The notes below the pieces were generated by a model, which saw only the letters and a list, made by a program, of their open reading frames with translations, had not been told where the DNA came from and ran no database searches. From JBCCTX01 sp964652565 (GTDB lineage: Bacteria > Bacteroidota > Bacteroidia > J057), in NCBI GenBank assembly GCA_964652565.1, contig CAZZEC010000002.1:1-64000 (forward strand): a DNA stretch of 64,000 nucleotides, written 5' to 3'. This document shows positions 34,573-43,185 of the stretch, one piece after another. Every line of letters starts with the position of its first letter. Within the stretch, counting starts at the first letter, position 1. Position numbers and translations under genes: made by a program.

Positions 34573-35997
34573 CTATTTTACCTTTTCAGCAATTTCTGCT
34601 TCGAATTCTTGCCATATTTTAAGCATTTTCTCAGCCTTTTCAGATTGGTCGTCAATTAAGTTTTCAGACTCACTCAAATCATTACCAAGATTGAATAGTT
34701 CCAATGAGGACTGAGGTCTATTCTTTACAATTTTCCAGTCACCTATTCGCAATGCCATTCTCCCTCGGTAAGACCAGAATAGCTGTTCATGTGGACTGTC
34801 TGTATTGTTTTTATTGAGATAAGGTAAAAGATTTACTCCGTCAACCTGTACATTTGTTACGGGTTTTTTCGCTGCAGCAGCAAAGGTCGGAAACAAGTCT
34901 AAAGAAATTACGGGCTGATCATATACTTTCCCTTGTGGAAGGTAACTTTTCCATTGAATAATGAATGGTATCCTTATCCCCCCTTCATAATAGTCTCCCT
35001 TTCCACCTCTCAGTGGAAGATTGCTGGAAGTAAGTTCTCGAGTGGGTCCACCATTATCACTCAGAAATACAATCAACGTATTATTTTCAAGTCCTTCTTC
35101 TCTGAGTTTCTGAATTATCTCCCCCACACTTTGGTCTAAATTTGCCAGCATAGCTGCAAATATTCTACGATGAATATCTTCGATATGTGAGAATTGTTCC
35201 ATATATGTGTCTGATGCCTGTAGGGGACTATGTACCGCATTATAGGGAACATACAGAAAAAAGGGACGATCGCTATTCCTTTCTATGAAATCTACTGCTT
35301 CCCTTGTGATGGCATCTGTTAAATATTCCGCTTCATACACTGGATGGCTCCCCCTTAATAGAGGATTATTCGCATCATAATCGGGCTCATTGTGTCCCAT
35401 GTGCGTAGTATAGATTGTAGCGCTATCACGGGAGTACCATCTCCCTTCACCTCCTCCAGGTAATACGCTACGTCTCATCATCGTAGTTGTACCACGATAA
35501 GGAGGTGGTACATAATAATGTCCTTCATGTAAAAATCCATAAAATTCATCAAACCCTTGCCTGAAGGGATGGTATTTTGCAGTTCCCCCTTGATGCCATT
35601 TCCCAAAAATTCCCGATACATATCCAGCTTCTAATAGGTATTCAGCAATTGTCATCTCATCCATGGGTAAACCCAGATTAGGATCTTCATTTTGATGACC
35701 TACAATATTGGAGTCATACCCAAAGCGATTGGGATAACGTCCGGTAAGTATGCCTGCCCGAGAAGGACTACAATAGGAATTATTCACATACCCTTGAGTA
35801 AAACGAACCCCGTTTTTTGCTATTTGATCAATGTTTGGAGTGGGTACATCTGTATTCCCTTGACACCCCAACTCCGCATATCCTAGATCATCTGCCAGAA
35901 AAACGACAATATTTGGCAATTCATATTCTTGTGAGTAAAGACCTTCAAAAAGTAATATCAGGCAGAGAAATGGCCAACATTTCATAGAAATATACAT
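34573..35997 (-). CDS. Secreted type I sulfatase (formylglycine-dependent)
   Basis: 474 residues; signal peptide to about residue 23 (start could also be Met5). Metal ligands begin at VVFLADDLGYAELG (Asp36, Asp37). The maturation motif is CSPSR with Cys76 (SYCSPSRAGILTGRYP), which becomes formylglycine through an anaerobic or FGE-type enzyme not in this window. GKWHQGG and LIVFLSDNGGPTRE complete the active site. It hydrolyses sulfate esters, probably on a polysaccharide or oligosaccharide. Only 7 bases separate it from the fusion gene upstream, so it is in that operon. Confidence 0.93.
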   Translation of the reverse strand: MYISMKCWPFLCLILLFEGLYSQEYELPNIVVFLADDLGYAELGCQGNTDVPTPNIDQIAKNGVRFTQGYVNNSYCSPSRAGILTGRYPNRFGYDSNIVGHQNEDPNLGLPMDEMTIAEYLLEAGYVSGIFGKWHQGGTAKYHPFRQGFDEFYGFLHEGHYYVPPPYRGTTTMMRRSVLPGGGEGRWYSRDSATIYTTHMGHNEPDYDANNPLLRGSHPVYEAEYLTDAITREAVDFIERNSDRPFFLYVPYNAVHSPLQASDTYMEQFSHIEDIHRRIFAAMLANLDQSVGEIIQKLREEGLENNTLIVFLSDNGGPTRELTSSNLPLRGGKGDYYEGGIRIPFIIQWKSYLPQGKVYDQPVISLDLFPTFAAAAKKPVTNVQVDGVNLLPYLNKNNTDSPHEQLFWSYRGRMALRIGDWKIVKNRPQSSLELFNLGNDLSESENLIDDQSEKAEKMLKIWQEFEAEIAEKVK

Positions 35998-36004
35998 ATT
36001 AGGA

Positions 36005-37924
36005 TTATTCGATGATAGTAAATTGGACTTTCCCTAAATCTCCTGTATCCATGAGATATTTACCTACTGCACCTGGATGTACTGAGCCTAAAGCACCACA
36101 GATAATTATTTGTCCGGGCTCTAGTTTTATGCCTTGGCGATGAGCAAATTGGGCCATAAACAATCCAGTCTCCCAAGGCCCTTCCCAGCAGTCTGAACCC
36201 ACAGCTTCATGTAAGGCTTCATCATCCTTAGAAAAGACTATTTTAACAGCTTTAGGATCAATCGTCGAGGGATCAACTGGCTTTCCTTTAATGATACTAT
36301 GTGCTTTAAGGTTTATTGCAGCAAAATCTATGGCTATAGGATCTCCTTCTGGCTGGTCCCATGCACCAGACGCTATCTCCATCACTGGAATTATCCCATT
36401 TACATATTCTTTGAACTCTTCAACCGTTTGCAATTCCTGATCAATCGTCTTACCCACTACAAACCCAATTTCTGTTTCCAATACCATGTCTACATATTCG
36501 CTCAGACGAAGGGTCACCTCCTCCGCACCATCTATCGTTCCAGAAGCCCTAAGTATCCCTCCTAACGGTTTATCAATCCCAAATAATTCCAACGAACTGG
36601 GTGTAACAACGCCGCCTTTTACTCCTCCTATCCCTGAATACCCTTTACTTTGAATTACCCATGCTCTCTGGATATCATATGCTTCATCTAGTGTAATATC
36701 AGGATTCAGTTTACTCAAGGCAGGTAAAGGCTTATCAGTAGTCCAGGCTTGTAAGTACTTATTAGCTATTTGCTGCATAGGATGTAGCCCCTCAGCATAG
36801 GACTTAACAGGCTCCAAATCATCTCCAGCAGCCTTCAAATCCATGACAAAAAAGCCATATCCCACACCGGCTTCGTCGCCCTTTTTCCCAATTTGAAAAC
36901 ACAAATAATTACCATCATCCGAAACCACTCCTTGCGATGCTTTATATCCATTAAAGTCAGAAAAATGGGTCAATCGTTGCATTTCCCCTGATCCATCTAA
37001 ATTCAGCTTAAATATATCAATCATAGGCCAAGCCGTTTTATCACTGGGACCGTGTTCTACACAAGTAAATTGCCCATCGGGAAATACTCCCTCTGGTTCG
37101 TCATAGTAACCCGGAGATCGGGTCAGGTTGTGAAATGTCCCTGTATTAGTATTGATAATATAAGTATCAGTGTTGTTACCATTATCGATCTGATATACAG
37201 TAAATAACAATAACGAATCATGAGGAGGAACAAAGTTTTGTGTTTCTAAACTGGAATTGCCCAAAGGAAAAGGAAGTTGATGTGAATCAAATATCATCCT
37301 TTTATTTTCAAGTGTTGGTCCCCCATCAGAAGATTTGATCTCTGCCATCCATATCTGTGCATGATTTTTACCTATCTGAGGAATTTGCCGATCTCTTAAC
37401 GTCCATGCGACCTTCATCTGAGTGCGAGAAAGTGCTGGTCCCTCGGCACACAATACATCTAACGGAACCGGTGCCTTTGTACAGGTTTTATCCATGACTG
37501 ATAGCCACGAAAGGTCTCTGGTAGTATTTCGGGAATCCTTATCCGTAGGATCAAAAGACGCTCGAGGACCTGATAATAAGATATCCCCATTTGGCATATA
37601 CATTGCCCGCGTAAAACCAAAATGGTTAAAGTGCCTGGTTTTGGGAGAAATAATACCTGTCTTTAATTCCAGTTCATAGACTTCCCCCATGGGCTTTTCT
37701 ACAAATAATATCCTTTCTCCATCATGAGACCAATCAGGTCTTTCACCGAAACCGCTTACTTTTTGTATATAGGGAGGCAAATGATCCTCGGGATGTTCAT
37801 TGCGAAATCCACTTTGAGGAACATGAGATTCCTGTCCATACATATTACCCACCAGTAGTACATATCCTATGATACATAAGTATTTCAGGTATGATACATG
37901 TGTGTTGAATTCGTTTAATGACAT
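36005..37924 (-). CDS. Secreted fusion: TolB-like beta-propeller plus MhpD-type hydratase
   Basis: 639 residues in one frame. A signal/anchor helix (about 12-30) is followed by a WD40/TolB-like propeller (about 50-370): PDWSHDGERILFVEKPMGE, YDEPEGVFPDGQFTCVEHGP, QGVVSDDGNYLCFQIGKKG. Residues about 385-639 form a complete 2-keto-4-pentenoate hydratase/FAH-fold domain: LDEAYDIQRAWVIQSKGYSG, GVKGGVV, VLETEIGFVVGKTI (metal-ligand acids), GIIPVMEIASGAWDQ and IIICGALGSVHPGAVGKYL. MhpD-type enzymes are normally cytoplasmic, so an exported fused form is unusual. It follows the RraA-like gene by 18 bases and precedes the sulfatase by 7. Confidence 0.8.
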   Translation of the reverse strand: MSLNEFNTHVSYLKYLCIIGYVLLVGNMYGQESHVPQSGFRNEHPEDHLPPYIQKVSGFGERPDWSHDGERILFVEKPMGEVYELELKTGIISPKTRHFNHFGFTRAMYMPNGDILLSGPRASFDPTDKDSRNTTRDLSWLSVMDKTCTKAPVPLDVLCAEGPALSRTQMKVAWTLRDRQIPQIGKNHAQIWMAEIKSSDGGPTLENKRMIFDSHQLPFPLGNSSLETQNFVPPHDSLLLFTVYQIDNGNNTDTYIINTNTGTFHNLTRSPGYYDEPEGVFPDGQFTCVEHGPSDKTAWPMIDIFKLNLDGSGEMQRLTHFSDFNGYKASQGVVSDDGNYLCFQIGKKGDEAGVGYGFFVMDLKAAGDDLEPVKSYAEGLHPMQQIANKYLQAWTTDKPLPALSKLNPDITLDEAYDIQRAWVIQSKGYSGIGGVKGGVVTPSSLELFGIDKPLGGILRASGTIDGAEEVTLRLSEYVDMVLETEIGFVVGKTIDQELQTVEEFKEYVNGIIPVMEIASGAWDQPEGDPIAIDFAAINLKAHSIIKGKPVDPSTIDPKAVKIVFSKDDEALHEAVGSDCWEGPWETGLFMAQFAHRQGIKLEPGQIIICGALGSVHPGAVGKYLMDTGDLGKVQFTIIE

Positions 37925-37942
37925 GAAACGCTTTACTTTTAA

Positions 37943-38875
37943 TTACCAATTTCGTTCTTCCATATAAGCATCTAACTCCTCACGGGTCATTGGCAGCATA
38001 TCTGGATTTTCATCTAACCAGCCTAGAAAATCCTCTTTTATTTCATCCGACCATCTTCCATCTATCTGGCCGGGAGTATAGGTACCCTCTCTCAGACGTT
38101 GATGGCCAAAGGCATCGCGTAAAGCAATAAATTCAGAGTTGATCACCACTTTTTCCAAGAGGTGTGGAGGTATAAATATAACTCCCCCTTTTTTGGCTAG
38201 AATTACATCTCCAGGCAACACTGTAGCTCTTCCTATCCGGATGGGTATATTGATTCCCGTCATCATCATATGCTGGATAAATGAGGGGTCATACCCCTTA
38301 ATCCAGGCATTGAATCCCTCTATTTCTTCCAAACCTTCCACATCGCGTACTGATCCATAGAAGATTACTCCATTTTGAGAATTAGCATATATGGAATTTC
38401 CCAAATTATCCCCTATCAAGGTACCGTCTATAATTTTTCCAAAACCATCGGCAACATAGATATCCCCAGGCTGGAGTACGTCAATGGGCCAGGAATTAGT
38501 CCCTCCAATTCTTCCTTCCGCTTCTCCCTTTTCCTTGATCATGTCATCCATGTCCGGCCGGGTGGGCATATACTGTGTGGTTACAGCTCTTCCCACCATC
38601 ACCTGATCTGTATGCATGACCATCCAATCTCCCTCGAATTGGTTGTGATAACCCGAATTTCTCAATGTTCCCCAGGCTTCTTCTAAAGAAATATTTTTGA
38701 GTCTCTCAAGCAAATTATCACTCGTCTTGGGACGACCATCTTCAAAGCGCTCTCCCTCCCATAGTGGTGTTAAAGCGATGATCTCCTGGGCATCTGGGCT
38801 AATTGTAATTTCTTGCCCTAAAGCGAATAGCGTCAGACAAAAGGTCCAACAAGCAGTTAGTAGTAGTCTTTTCAT
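37943..38875 (-). CDS. Secreted RraA-family aldolase-like protein
   Basis: 310 residues with a Sec signal peptide (MKRLLLTACWTFCLTLFALG). The RraA fold spans about 75-260: MVGRAVTTQYMPTRP, VLQPGDIYVADGFGKIIDGTLIGDNLG, GVIFYGSVRDVEGLEE (the conserved Arg-Asp of pyruvate and metal binding) and TVLPGDVILAKKGGVIFIPPH. RraA-like enzymes such as LigK split 4-hydroxy-2-oxoacids to pyruvate and a second product; others only regulate RNase E. Export rules out the RNase role. First gene of the operon, next to an MhpD-type hydratase, which in known pathways supplies the aldolase substrate. Confidence 0.85.
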   Translation of the reverse strand: MKRLLLTACWTFCLTLFALGQEITISPDAQEIIALTPLWEGERFEDGRPKTSDNLLERLKNISLEEAWGTLRNSGYHNQFEGDWMVMHTDQVMVGRAVTTQYMPTRPDMDDMIKEKGEAEGRIGGTNSWPIDVLQPGDIYVADGFGKIIDGTLIGDNLGNSIYANSQNGVIFYGSVRDVEGLEEIEGFNAWIKGYDPSFIQHMMMTGINIPIRIGRATVLPGDVILAKKGGVIFIPPHLLEKVVINSEFIALRDAFGHQRLREGTYTPGQIDGRWSDEIKEDFLGWLDENPDMLPMTREELDAYMEERNW

Positions 38876-39097
38876 CTTGAAAAATATGAGTTGTATATTA
38901 GAAAATATCTATTGTTGTTTTATAACTAATATAAAGAGAGTCCATAAATGAAAGGGTATAACATTTCTATTTTCTTTATTTTTCCACACTCCTAAATATT
39001 TCTTCAGTCTGTTCATTCCTTTCATCATCCTCCAATGTTTTTATATCTCTATCTAAATATAGTAAAAGAAACGGATCCTTTATAATAGATTATATTT

Positions 39098-39222
39098 CAG
39101 GGCAAACGCACCAAAATTTATAAATAATTCATTGTTAGTTAATTACGATTAAAATATTTATATATTGAATCAATGTAAGCTACTGATTAGTAGCTGTTAA
39201 TGATTTTAGTGCGTTTGCCCTG
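39098..39222 (+). mobile_element. MITE family A, copy 2 (125 bp)
   Basis: Ends CAGGGCAAACGCACCAAAAT and, inward from the right, CAGGGCAAACGCACTAAAAT: terminal inverted repeats identical over 14 bp. Flanked by ATTATATTT (39089-39097) and ATTGTATTT (39223-39231), an 8/9 direct repeat. An inner hairpin AGCTAC/GTAGCT lies at 39178-39195. No coding capacity. It sits between the rraA-like operon and the gene at 39378. Confidence 0.8.
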
Positions 39223-39377
39223 ATTGTATTTAGTTGTTCGTCTAACTTTAGTAGTTTAACATTTAGGTAAAAATTTTCTATTTTCTAGCTGAATATGTAT
39301 TTCATGGCTGAACGCTATCCAAGGATGTATGCCGACTTGCGTTTAAGTGCAAGGACACATTTAAATATGCTGTATCA

Positions 39378-40253
39378 ATGAATGACCTCGTAAAACTTCT
39401 CGTTTTGATATGGGCTACTAATTTGATTATTGTAACTACTTCTACAGTTACTGCCCAGGTAACTATATCTGAAGGTATCTATGAAGACAGTCCGCATTTC
39501 ATTATTGAGACTCCTTTTATGACTTGTTTCTATGATAAAGCTGGCGGAGGACTATCCAGGTTGTTAGATCGAGCGGGTAGAGATTGGATAGGGTTTAACC
39601 GTACACCCTGGGATCAGTACCCAGCTTCAGCAGCTTCATCTTATAGAGGAATACCTAACTTAGTGTTTAGATCCGACGATTCAGGAGCAGGACATCCAGG
39701 ACATGATCAATGTAAGAGTGTTCTTGTATCAGATAACACTATCTTAACAACCTCTCTCAGCGAAAAATGGCAGTGGAAATGGACGTTTTTTGATGATCAT
39801 GCGATGGTTGAATTGTTGAAGATTGATCCTGGTCATCCCTACTGGTTTTTATATGAAGGTATCCCAGGAGGTATATTTGAACCCTCCAAGCAATATATAG
39901 GAAATGATCATAAAGGGCCCTACCGTGATGAATGGGATTATATTAAGGGAGAAATATTATATGATACACTACAGTGGATATATTTTGGACACGACGAATT
40001 CCCACGCGTGCTGTATCTTCTGCAAATGGAAAAGGATATGCTCACTGATACCTTTTCATATATGGGAAATACAAGGCAAGGAATCAATTCTCCAGATGGG
40101 ATGGTAGTATTTGGTTTTGGAAGAAAAGCTAATGCTCAACCCTTAATAAACAAGCTACATACTTTTATTATAGGGTTTGTAGAGCAAAAAGTAACCTCTC
40201 CAGATGATCATCACAGTATCCAGACTATCATTGAATCTCATTTTGAAAGGTAG
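39378..40253 (+). CDS. Secreted protein of unknown function
   Basis: 291 residues with a signal peptide (about 1-27, ending TVTAQ). Not recognised. It is rich in Trp, Tyr, Asp and Gly with a beta-strand appearance: ETPFMTCFYDKAGGGLSRLL, DRAGRDWIGFN, WQWKWTFFDDHAMVELL, WFLYEGIPGGIFEPSKQYIG. The layout suggests a beta-sandwich such as a mutarotase-like or lyase fold but no catalytic motif is clear. It lies divergent from the hydratase operon and convergent with the esterase gene, so a role in the same carbohydrate or sugar-acid metabolism is likely (inference). Confidence 0.5.
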   Translation: MNDLVKLLVLIWATNLIIVTTSTVTAQVTISEGIYEDSPHFIIETPFMTCFYDKAGGGLSRLLDRAGRDWIGFNRTPWDQYPASAASSYRGIPNLVFRSDDSGAGHPGHDQCKSVLVSDNTILTTSLSEKWQWKWTFFDDHAMVELLKIDPGHPYWFLYEGIPGGIFEPSKQYIGNDHKGPYRDEWDYIKGEILYDTLQWIYFGHDEFPRVLYLLQMEKDMLTDTFSYMGNTRQGINSPDGMVVFGFGRKANAQPLINKLHTFIIGFVEQKVTSPDDHHSIQTIIESHFER

Positions 40254-40281
40254 ACTTACCTCCCTTAAACGTAACTATAAA

Positions 40282-41619
40282 CTACTCTCCCCCTGTTAAT
40301 TTTTGCATTAGCCACCGATTAGCTGCTTCGCGTTGCTCGGGATATGTCCAGTGTGCGGTTTCCAGAAAGGTGTGGAGTTCCTTTGGTGCATCAATCTCAT
40401 TATATGCTGCATACATGGAGGTAGGAGGACAGACATTGTCATTATAGCCCCAAGAATACCATCCAGGCATGGTTAATTTGCGAGCAAAATTCACAACATC
40501 GAAGTAAGGGATATTTTCTGCCCATCTTGGATGAGTCTCTCTATCGTATGTCCTGAACATATGAGGCCATCCCCCAGCACGTCCCTCGAGATAGCCTGTC
40601 ATATCACTCAGTGCTGGATAAAATGCAGCCAGATATTTTACTCGCTGATCTAGTCCTGCGGTTATGATAGATAGTGCACCTCCCTGACTTCCACCTGTAA
40701 CTGCCAGGTTCTGTCCATCATATTCTGGTAAACTTTCTATGAAGTCAATGGCTCTCACACATCCTAAATACACACGCTTATAGTAATAATGATCCTTATC
40801 ATCTAGGTTAATCGTTGGATACCCATCTAACGCTCCAGTTGCAAGGGATTGATACAATTCCGGGTCCAGGTTTACGGGTATTCCATGTATTCCCACTTTA
40901 AAAACTATCACTCCCTGAGCAGCCCTGTCATCACGACCATAAGGACGTATTCCAGCGCCTGGCACATTCAATATTGCAGGAAATTTTCCTTTAGCATTGG
41001 GAACTGATAGCATTCCATAAAATCGACTATTACCTCTCCATGACCGAGGCATCTTTACATTTTGAAGACTCACGTGGTACACATTTATATCCGGTGTGCA
41101 CAATTCGGGAACAAGTGTTAGCTCTGCATCAATAGGGAGTTGAGCTAATTCTTCTTTAGCTTGCTGCCAAAAAGCATCGAAATCTTCTGGCATTTCTACA
41201 GAGGGTTTAATTTGATCTGGCTCGAATCCTGCCGTCCCCCAATCTGTATAGGTTCGCCCCTCGTATTCCACACTTACTTCGCATCTTACAAATCCGGGAG
41301 TATCCATTTTCATTCCTTGTAACTGGAAACTCCCCTCAGATATCTTCGCAGTACCTTCCTTTTGAGGAGGCATCTGTTCTAAGCCAATCTTATATGTTAT
41401 CTCAGCATTGGGTATAGACTGACCATTTCTCAACACTTCTACCTCAAAATCTACTTGTTCTCCAATTTCATAGGTCCAATCAGATTCTGTGGGTGTTACC
41501 ACCACGTCTATTAATGTTTGGCTGGGTTGAGCAAAACATGTAGTGTATATCAACACTAGAGATAAGGAAAACTGTCTTAAGGATATCATGGAAGCATGAT
41601 GAAAGCATATCTTTTTCAT
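40282..41619 (-). CDS. Secreted acetylxylan esterase-like hydrolase (AXE1/CE7 type)
   Basis: About 445 residues from the Met at 41619; the frame is open to 41640 and the Met at 41589 is also possible. A signal peptide (SLSLVLIYTTCFAQ) is followed by an Ig-like beta domain (about 40-150) and an alpha/beta-hydrolase domain: DFDAFWQQAKEEL, RGNSRFYGMLSVP, nucleophile Ser in VTGGSQGGALSI, acid Asp in GYNDNVCPPTSM and His in FLETAHWTYP. These are the AXE1 landmarks of enzymes that deacetylate xylan, xylo-oligomers or cephalosporin C. It is a secreted carbohydrate de-esterification enzyme, substrate unproven. Confidence 0.85.
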   Translation of the reverse strand: MKKICFHHASMISLRQFSLSLVLIYTTCFAQPSQTLIDVVVTPTESDWTYEIGEQVDFEVEVLRNGQSIPNAEITYKIGLEQMPPQKEGTAKISEGSFQLQGMKMDTPGFVRCEVSVEYEGRTYTDWGTAGFEPDQIKPSVEMPEDFDAFWQQAKEELAQLPIDAELTLVPELCTPDINVYHVSLQNVKMPRSWRGNSRFYGMLSVPNAKGKFPAILNVPGAGIRPYGRDDRAAQGVIVFKVGIHGIPVNLDPELYQSLATGALDGYPTINLDDKDHYYYKRVYLGCVRAIDFIESLPEYDGQNLAVTGGSQGGALSIITAGLDQRVKYLAAFYPALSDMTGYLEGRAGGWPHMFRTYDRETHPRWAENIPYFDVVNFARKLTMPGWYSWGYNDNVCPPTSMYAAYNEIDAPKELHTFLETAHWTYPEQREAANRWLMQKLTGGE

Positions 41620-41696
41620 CTGAGAAATGTAAGGGTTCATATATAACTACTCTGTGTATATCTAATATCTTCATTTATTCATGACAATCCAACTAT

Positions 41697-41837
41697 AGGT
41701 TAAACGCACCAAATTTTCGAAACGGTCAATACGAGTCATAAACATCGGTTTTGATAATTTTAATTTTCGAAGCAAAGTCTAAAAATGTGCATAGAATGGC
41801 TTGAATCGATACATGATAATTTTGATGCGTTTAACCT
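41697..41837 (+). mobile_element. MITE family A, copy 3 (141 bp) with target duplication
   Basis: Ends AGGTTAAACGCACCAAATTT and, inward from the right, AGGTTAAACGCATCAAAATT. The element is bracketed by identical 11-bp direct repeats AATCCAACTAT at 41686-41696 and 41838-41848, the signature of transposition. The interior differs from copies 1 and 2, so it is a related subfamily with shared ends. It lies upstream of the esterase gene. Confidence 0.82.
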
Positions 41838-42067
41838 AATCCAACTATGAGATACTGAGTCTTTTACTATTTTTCCAGAACGGTTGCATACGCTAATTTA
41901 CCTTTATATGCAAATGATACTACTTACATATTGCCCCTACAGGACGCATCAGTTGTATGTACAACTGCCAGGAAATATAAGGTTTTACGTAATATTGTCG
42001 ATTCGCCTATCAGTCTGTATGCAACTAGAAATAGCTATGATTCAATATGTAAAAAAAGGCAGCCCAG

Positions 42068-42114
42068 TGCCAATATGACACAGCAAATCATAGGGATCAT
42101 GCCATATTGACACA
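42068..42114 (+). promoter_or_regulatory. Paired TGnCA-N3-TGnCA sites upstream of hsp20
   Basis: TGCCAATATGACA (42068-42080) and TGCCATATTGACA (42100-42112) both read TGnCA-N3-TGnCA and are spaced 32 bases, about three helical turns. They sit 73-117 bases before the hsp20 ATG. One full copy of the motif and one partial copy (TGCCAATATG) occur upstream of clpC. A shared heat-shock regulator is inferred. Confidence 0.5.
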
Positions 42115-42184
42115 ATTGCCCTTCTGGCATCACCTTTGAAAGTATAGTGACAGATGTTTAACATTAAAAAAGGAGGATAATATT

Positions 42185-42616
42185 ATGGCATTACCAACAT
42201 TTTATCGAGGATTTACACCTTCATTCAACAGCGCTTTGGAGGACTTTTTCAACGATGATTTCTTTGTTAATCGCGGTCCTTCTTACAACTCTCCAAGAGT
42301 CAACGTCATTGAGCACGACGATCACTTTATGATTGATCTTGCTGCTCCTGGGATGGAAAAAGAAGACTTTGAGTTGAAAGTGGAGGACAAAATCCTAAAA
42401 GTAAGGGCAGAGAAACGTGAGGAGAATGAAGAGAATCGTGGCAGATATGCCATGAGAGAATTTAAGTTTGGAGTTTTCGAAAGATCCTTTTCACTTCCCG
42501 AATCTATTGATGCTACTCAAATCGATGCAAAATATGACAAAGGGATCTTACACATTAAGCTTTCGAAGAAAGAGGAAGCAAAGAAAAGACCGCCGAGGTT
42601 AATCGAGATCCAATAA
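42185..42616 (+). CDS. Small heat shock protein, Hsp20/alpha-crystallin family
   Basis: 143 residues. The alpha-crystallin domain spans about 37-130: RVNVIEHDDHFMIDLAAPGMEKEDFELKVEDKILKVRAEK, then REFKFGVFERSFSLPESIDATQIDAKYDKGILHIKLSKKEE with the conserved GILxIxL strand. A short C-terminal RPPRLIEIQ holds an I-x-I/V-like tail for oligomer assembly. ATP-independent holdase that keeps unfolding proteins soluble. A good Shine-Dalgarno (AGGAGG) lies 9 bases before the ATG, which is rare in this window. Two TGnCA-N3-TGnCA motifs upstream suggest heat-shock control. Confidence 0.93.
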   Translation: MALPTFYRGFTPSFNSALEDFFNDDFFVNRGPSYNSPRVNVIEHDDHFMIDLAAPGMEKEDFELKVEDKILKVRAEKREENEENRGRYAMREFKFGVFERSFSLPESIDATQIDAKYDKGILHIKLSKKEEAKKRPPRLIEIQ

Positions 42617-42652
42617 CGAGAAGAAAATTTGTATTAATGTTTGAATGAAGTG

Positions 42653-42681
42653 TAGGGGTAGTCTGTAACAGACTTCCCCTA
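42653..42681. terminator. Bidirectional terminator between hsp20 and the A-type carrier gene
   Basis: TAGGGGTAGTCTG (42653-42665) and CAGACTTCCCCTA (42669-42681) pair with one T-T mismatch around a TAA loop, followed by ATATCTTTT. It lies between convergent genes ending at 42616 and 42736. Confidence 0.75.
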
Positions 42682-42735
42682 TATCTTTTGTATCAACCAT
42701 AGACCCCATATTGGGGTTATGATTTTAATGTTTTT

Positions 42736-43074
42736 CTATACAGAAAAGCTCTCTCCACAAGCGCAGGTACGAGAGGCATTGGGATTGGCAAAGTGAAAAC
42801 CTTGCCCACTCAAACCCCCAGTGTAATCCAGTTCTGTACCGACAAGGAAAAGCAGGCTCTTCATATTCACAAATATTTTCACCCCTTTATCTTCGATCAC
42901 CTGATCGCCTGTCTGTTCCTGGTTGTCGAATTGCAGATTGTACATCAATCCAGAACAACCTCCTCCGTCGACACTCACTCGTAGTCCATATGACTCATCA
43001 TAACCTTCTTCTATCCTTAATTGTCTGATATGTTCTAAGGCAGTATCAGAAACTTTTATCATTGGTTCATCCAT
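42736..43074 (-). CDS. A-type Fe-S carrier (IscA/SufA/ErpA family)
   Basis: 112 residues. The three family cysteines are Cys40 (GGGCSG), Cys104 and Cys106 (TCACGESF). These hold and pass on Fe-S clusters to apo-proteins. The following ISC/NifS gene on the same strand (cysteine desulfurase, 111 bases upstream) would supply sulfur for the clusters, so the two may share a transcript. Which A-type subtype it is cannot be settled by sequence reading. Confidence 0.93.
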   Translation of the reverse strand: MDEPMIKVSDTALEHIRQLRIEEGYDESYGLRVSVDGGGCSGLMYNLQFDNQEQTGDQVIEDKGVKIFVNMKSLLFLVGTELDYTGGLSGQGFHFANPNASRTCACGESFSV

Positions 43075-43185
43075 GTCTGGTATGTTTATATCTTTTGTTT
43101 GAATATAATATACGTGCAGAAAAGTAGAGAGTTTTTAACTGAAAATCAACTTTGAAATTGGCCCTACATCCAGGACTAAATAAAT

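Noticed and set aside
41884..42078. A 64-codon frame with a TTG start upstream of hsp20
   Set aside because: No recognisable features, and the paired regulatory motif of hsp20 begins just before its end.
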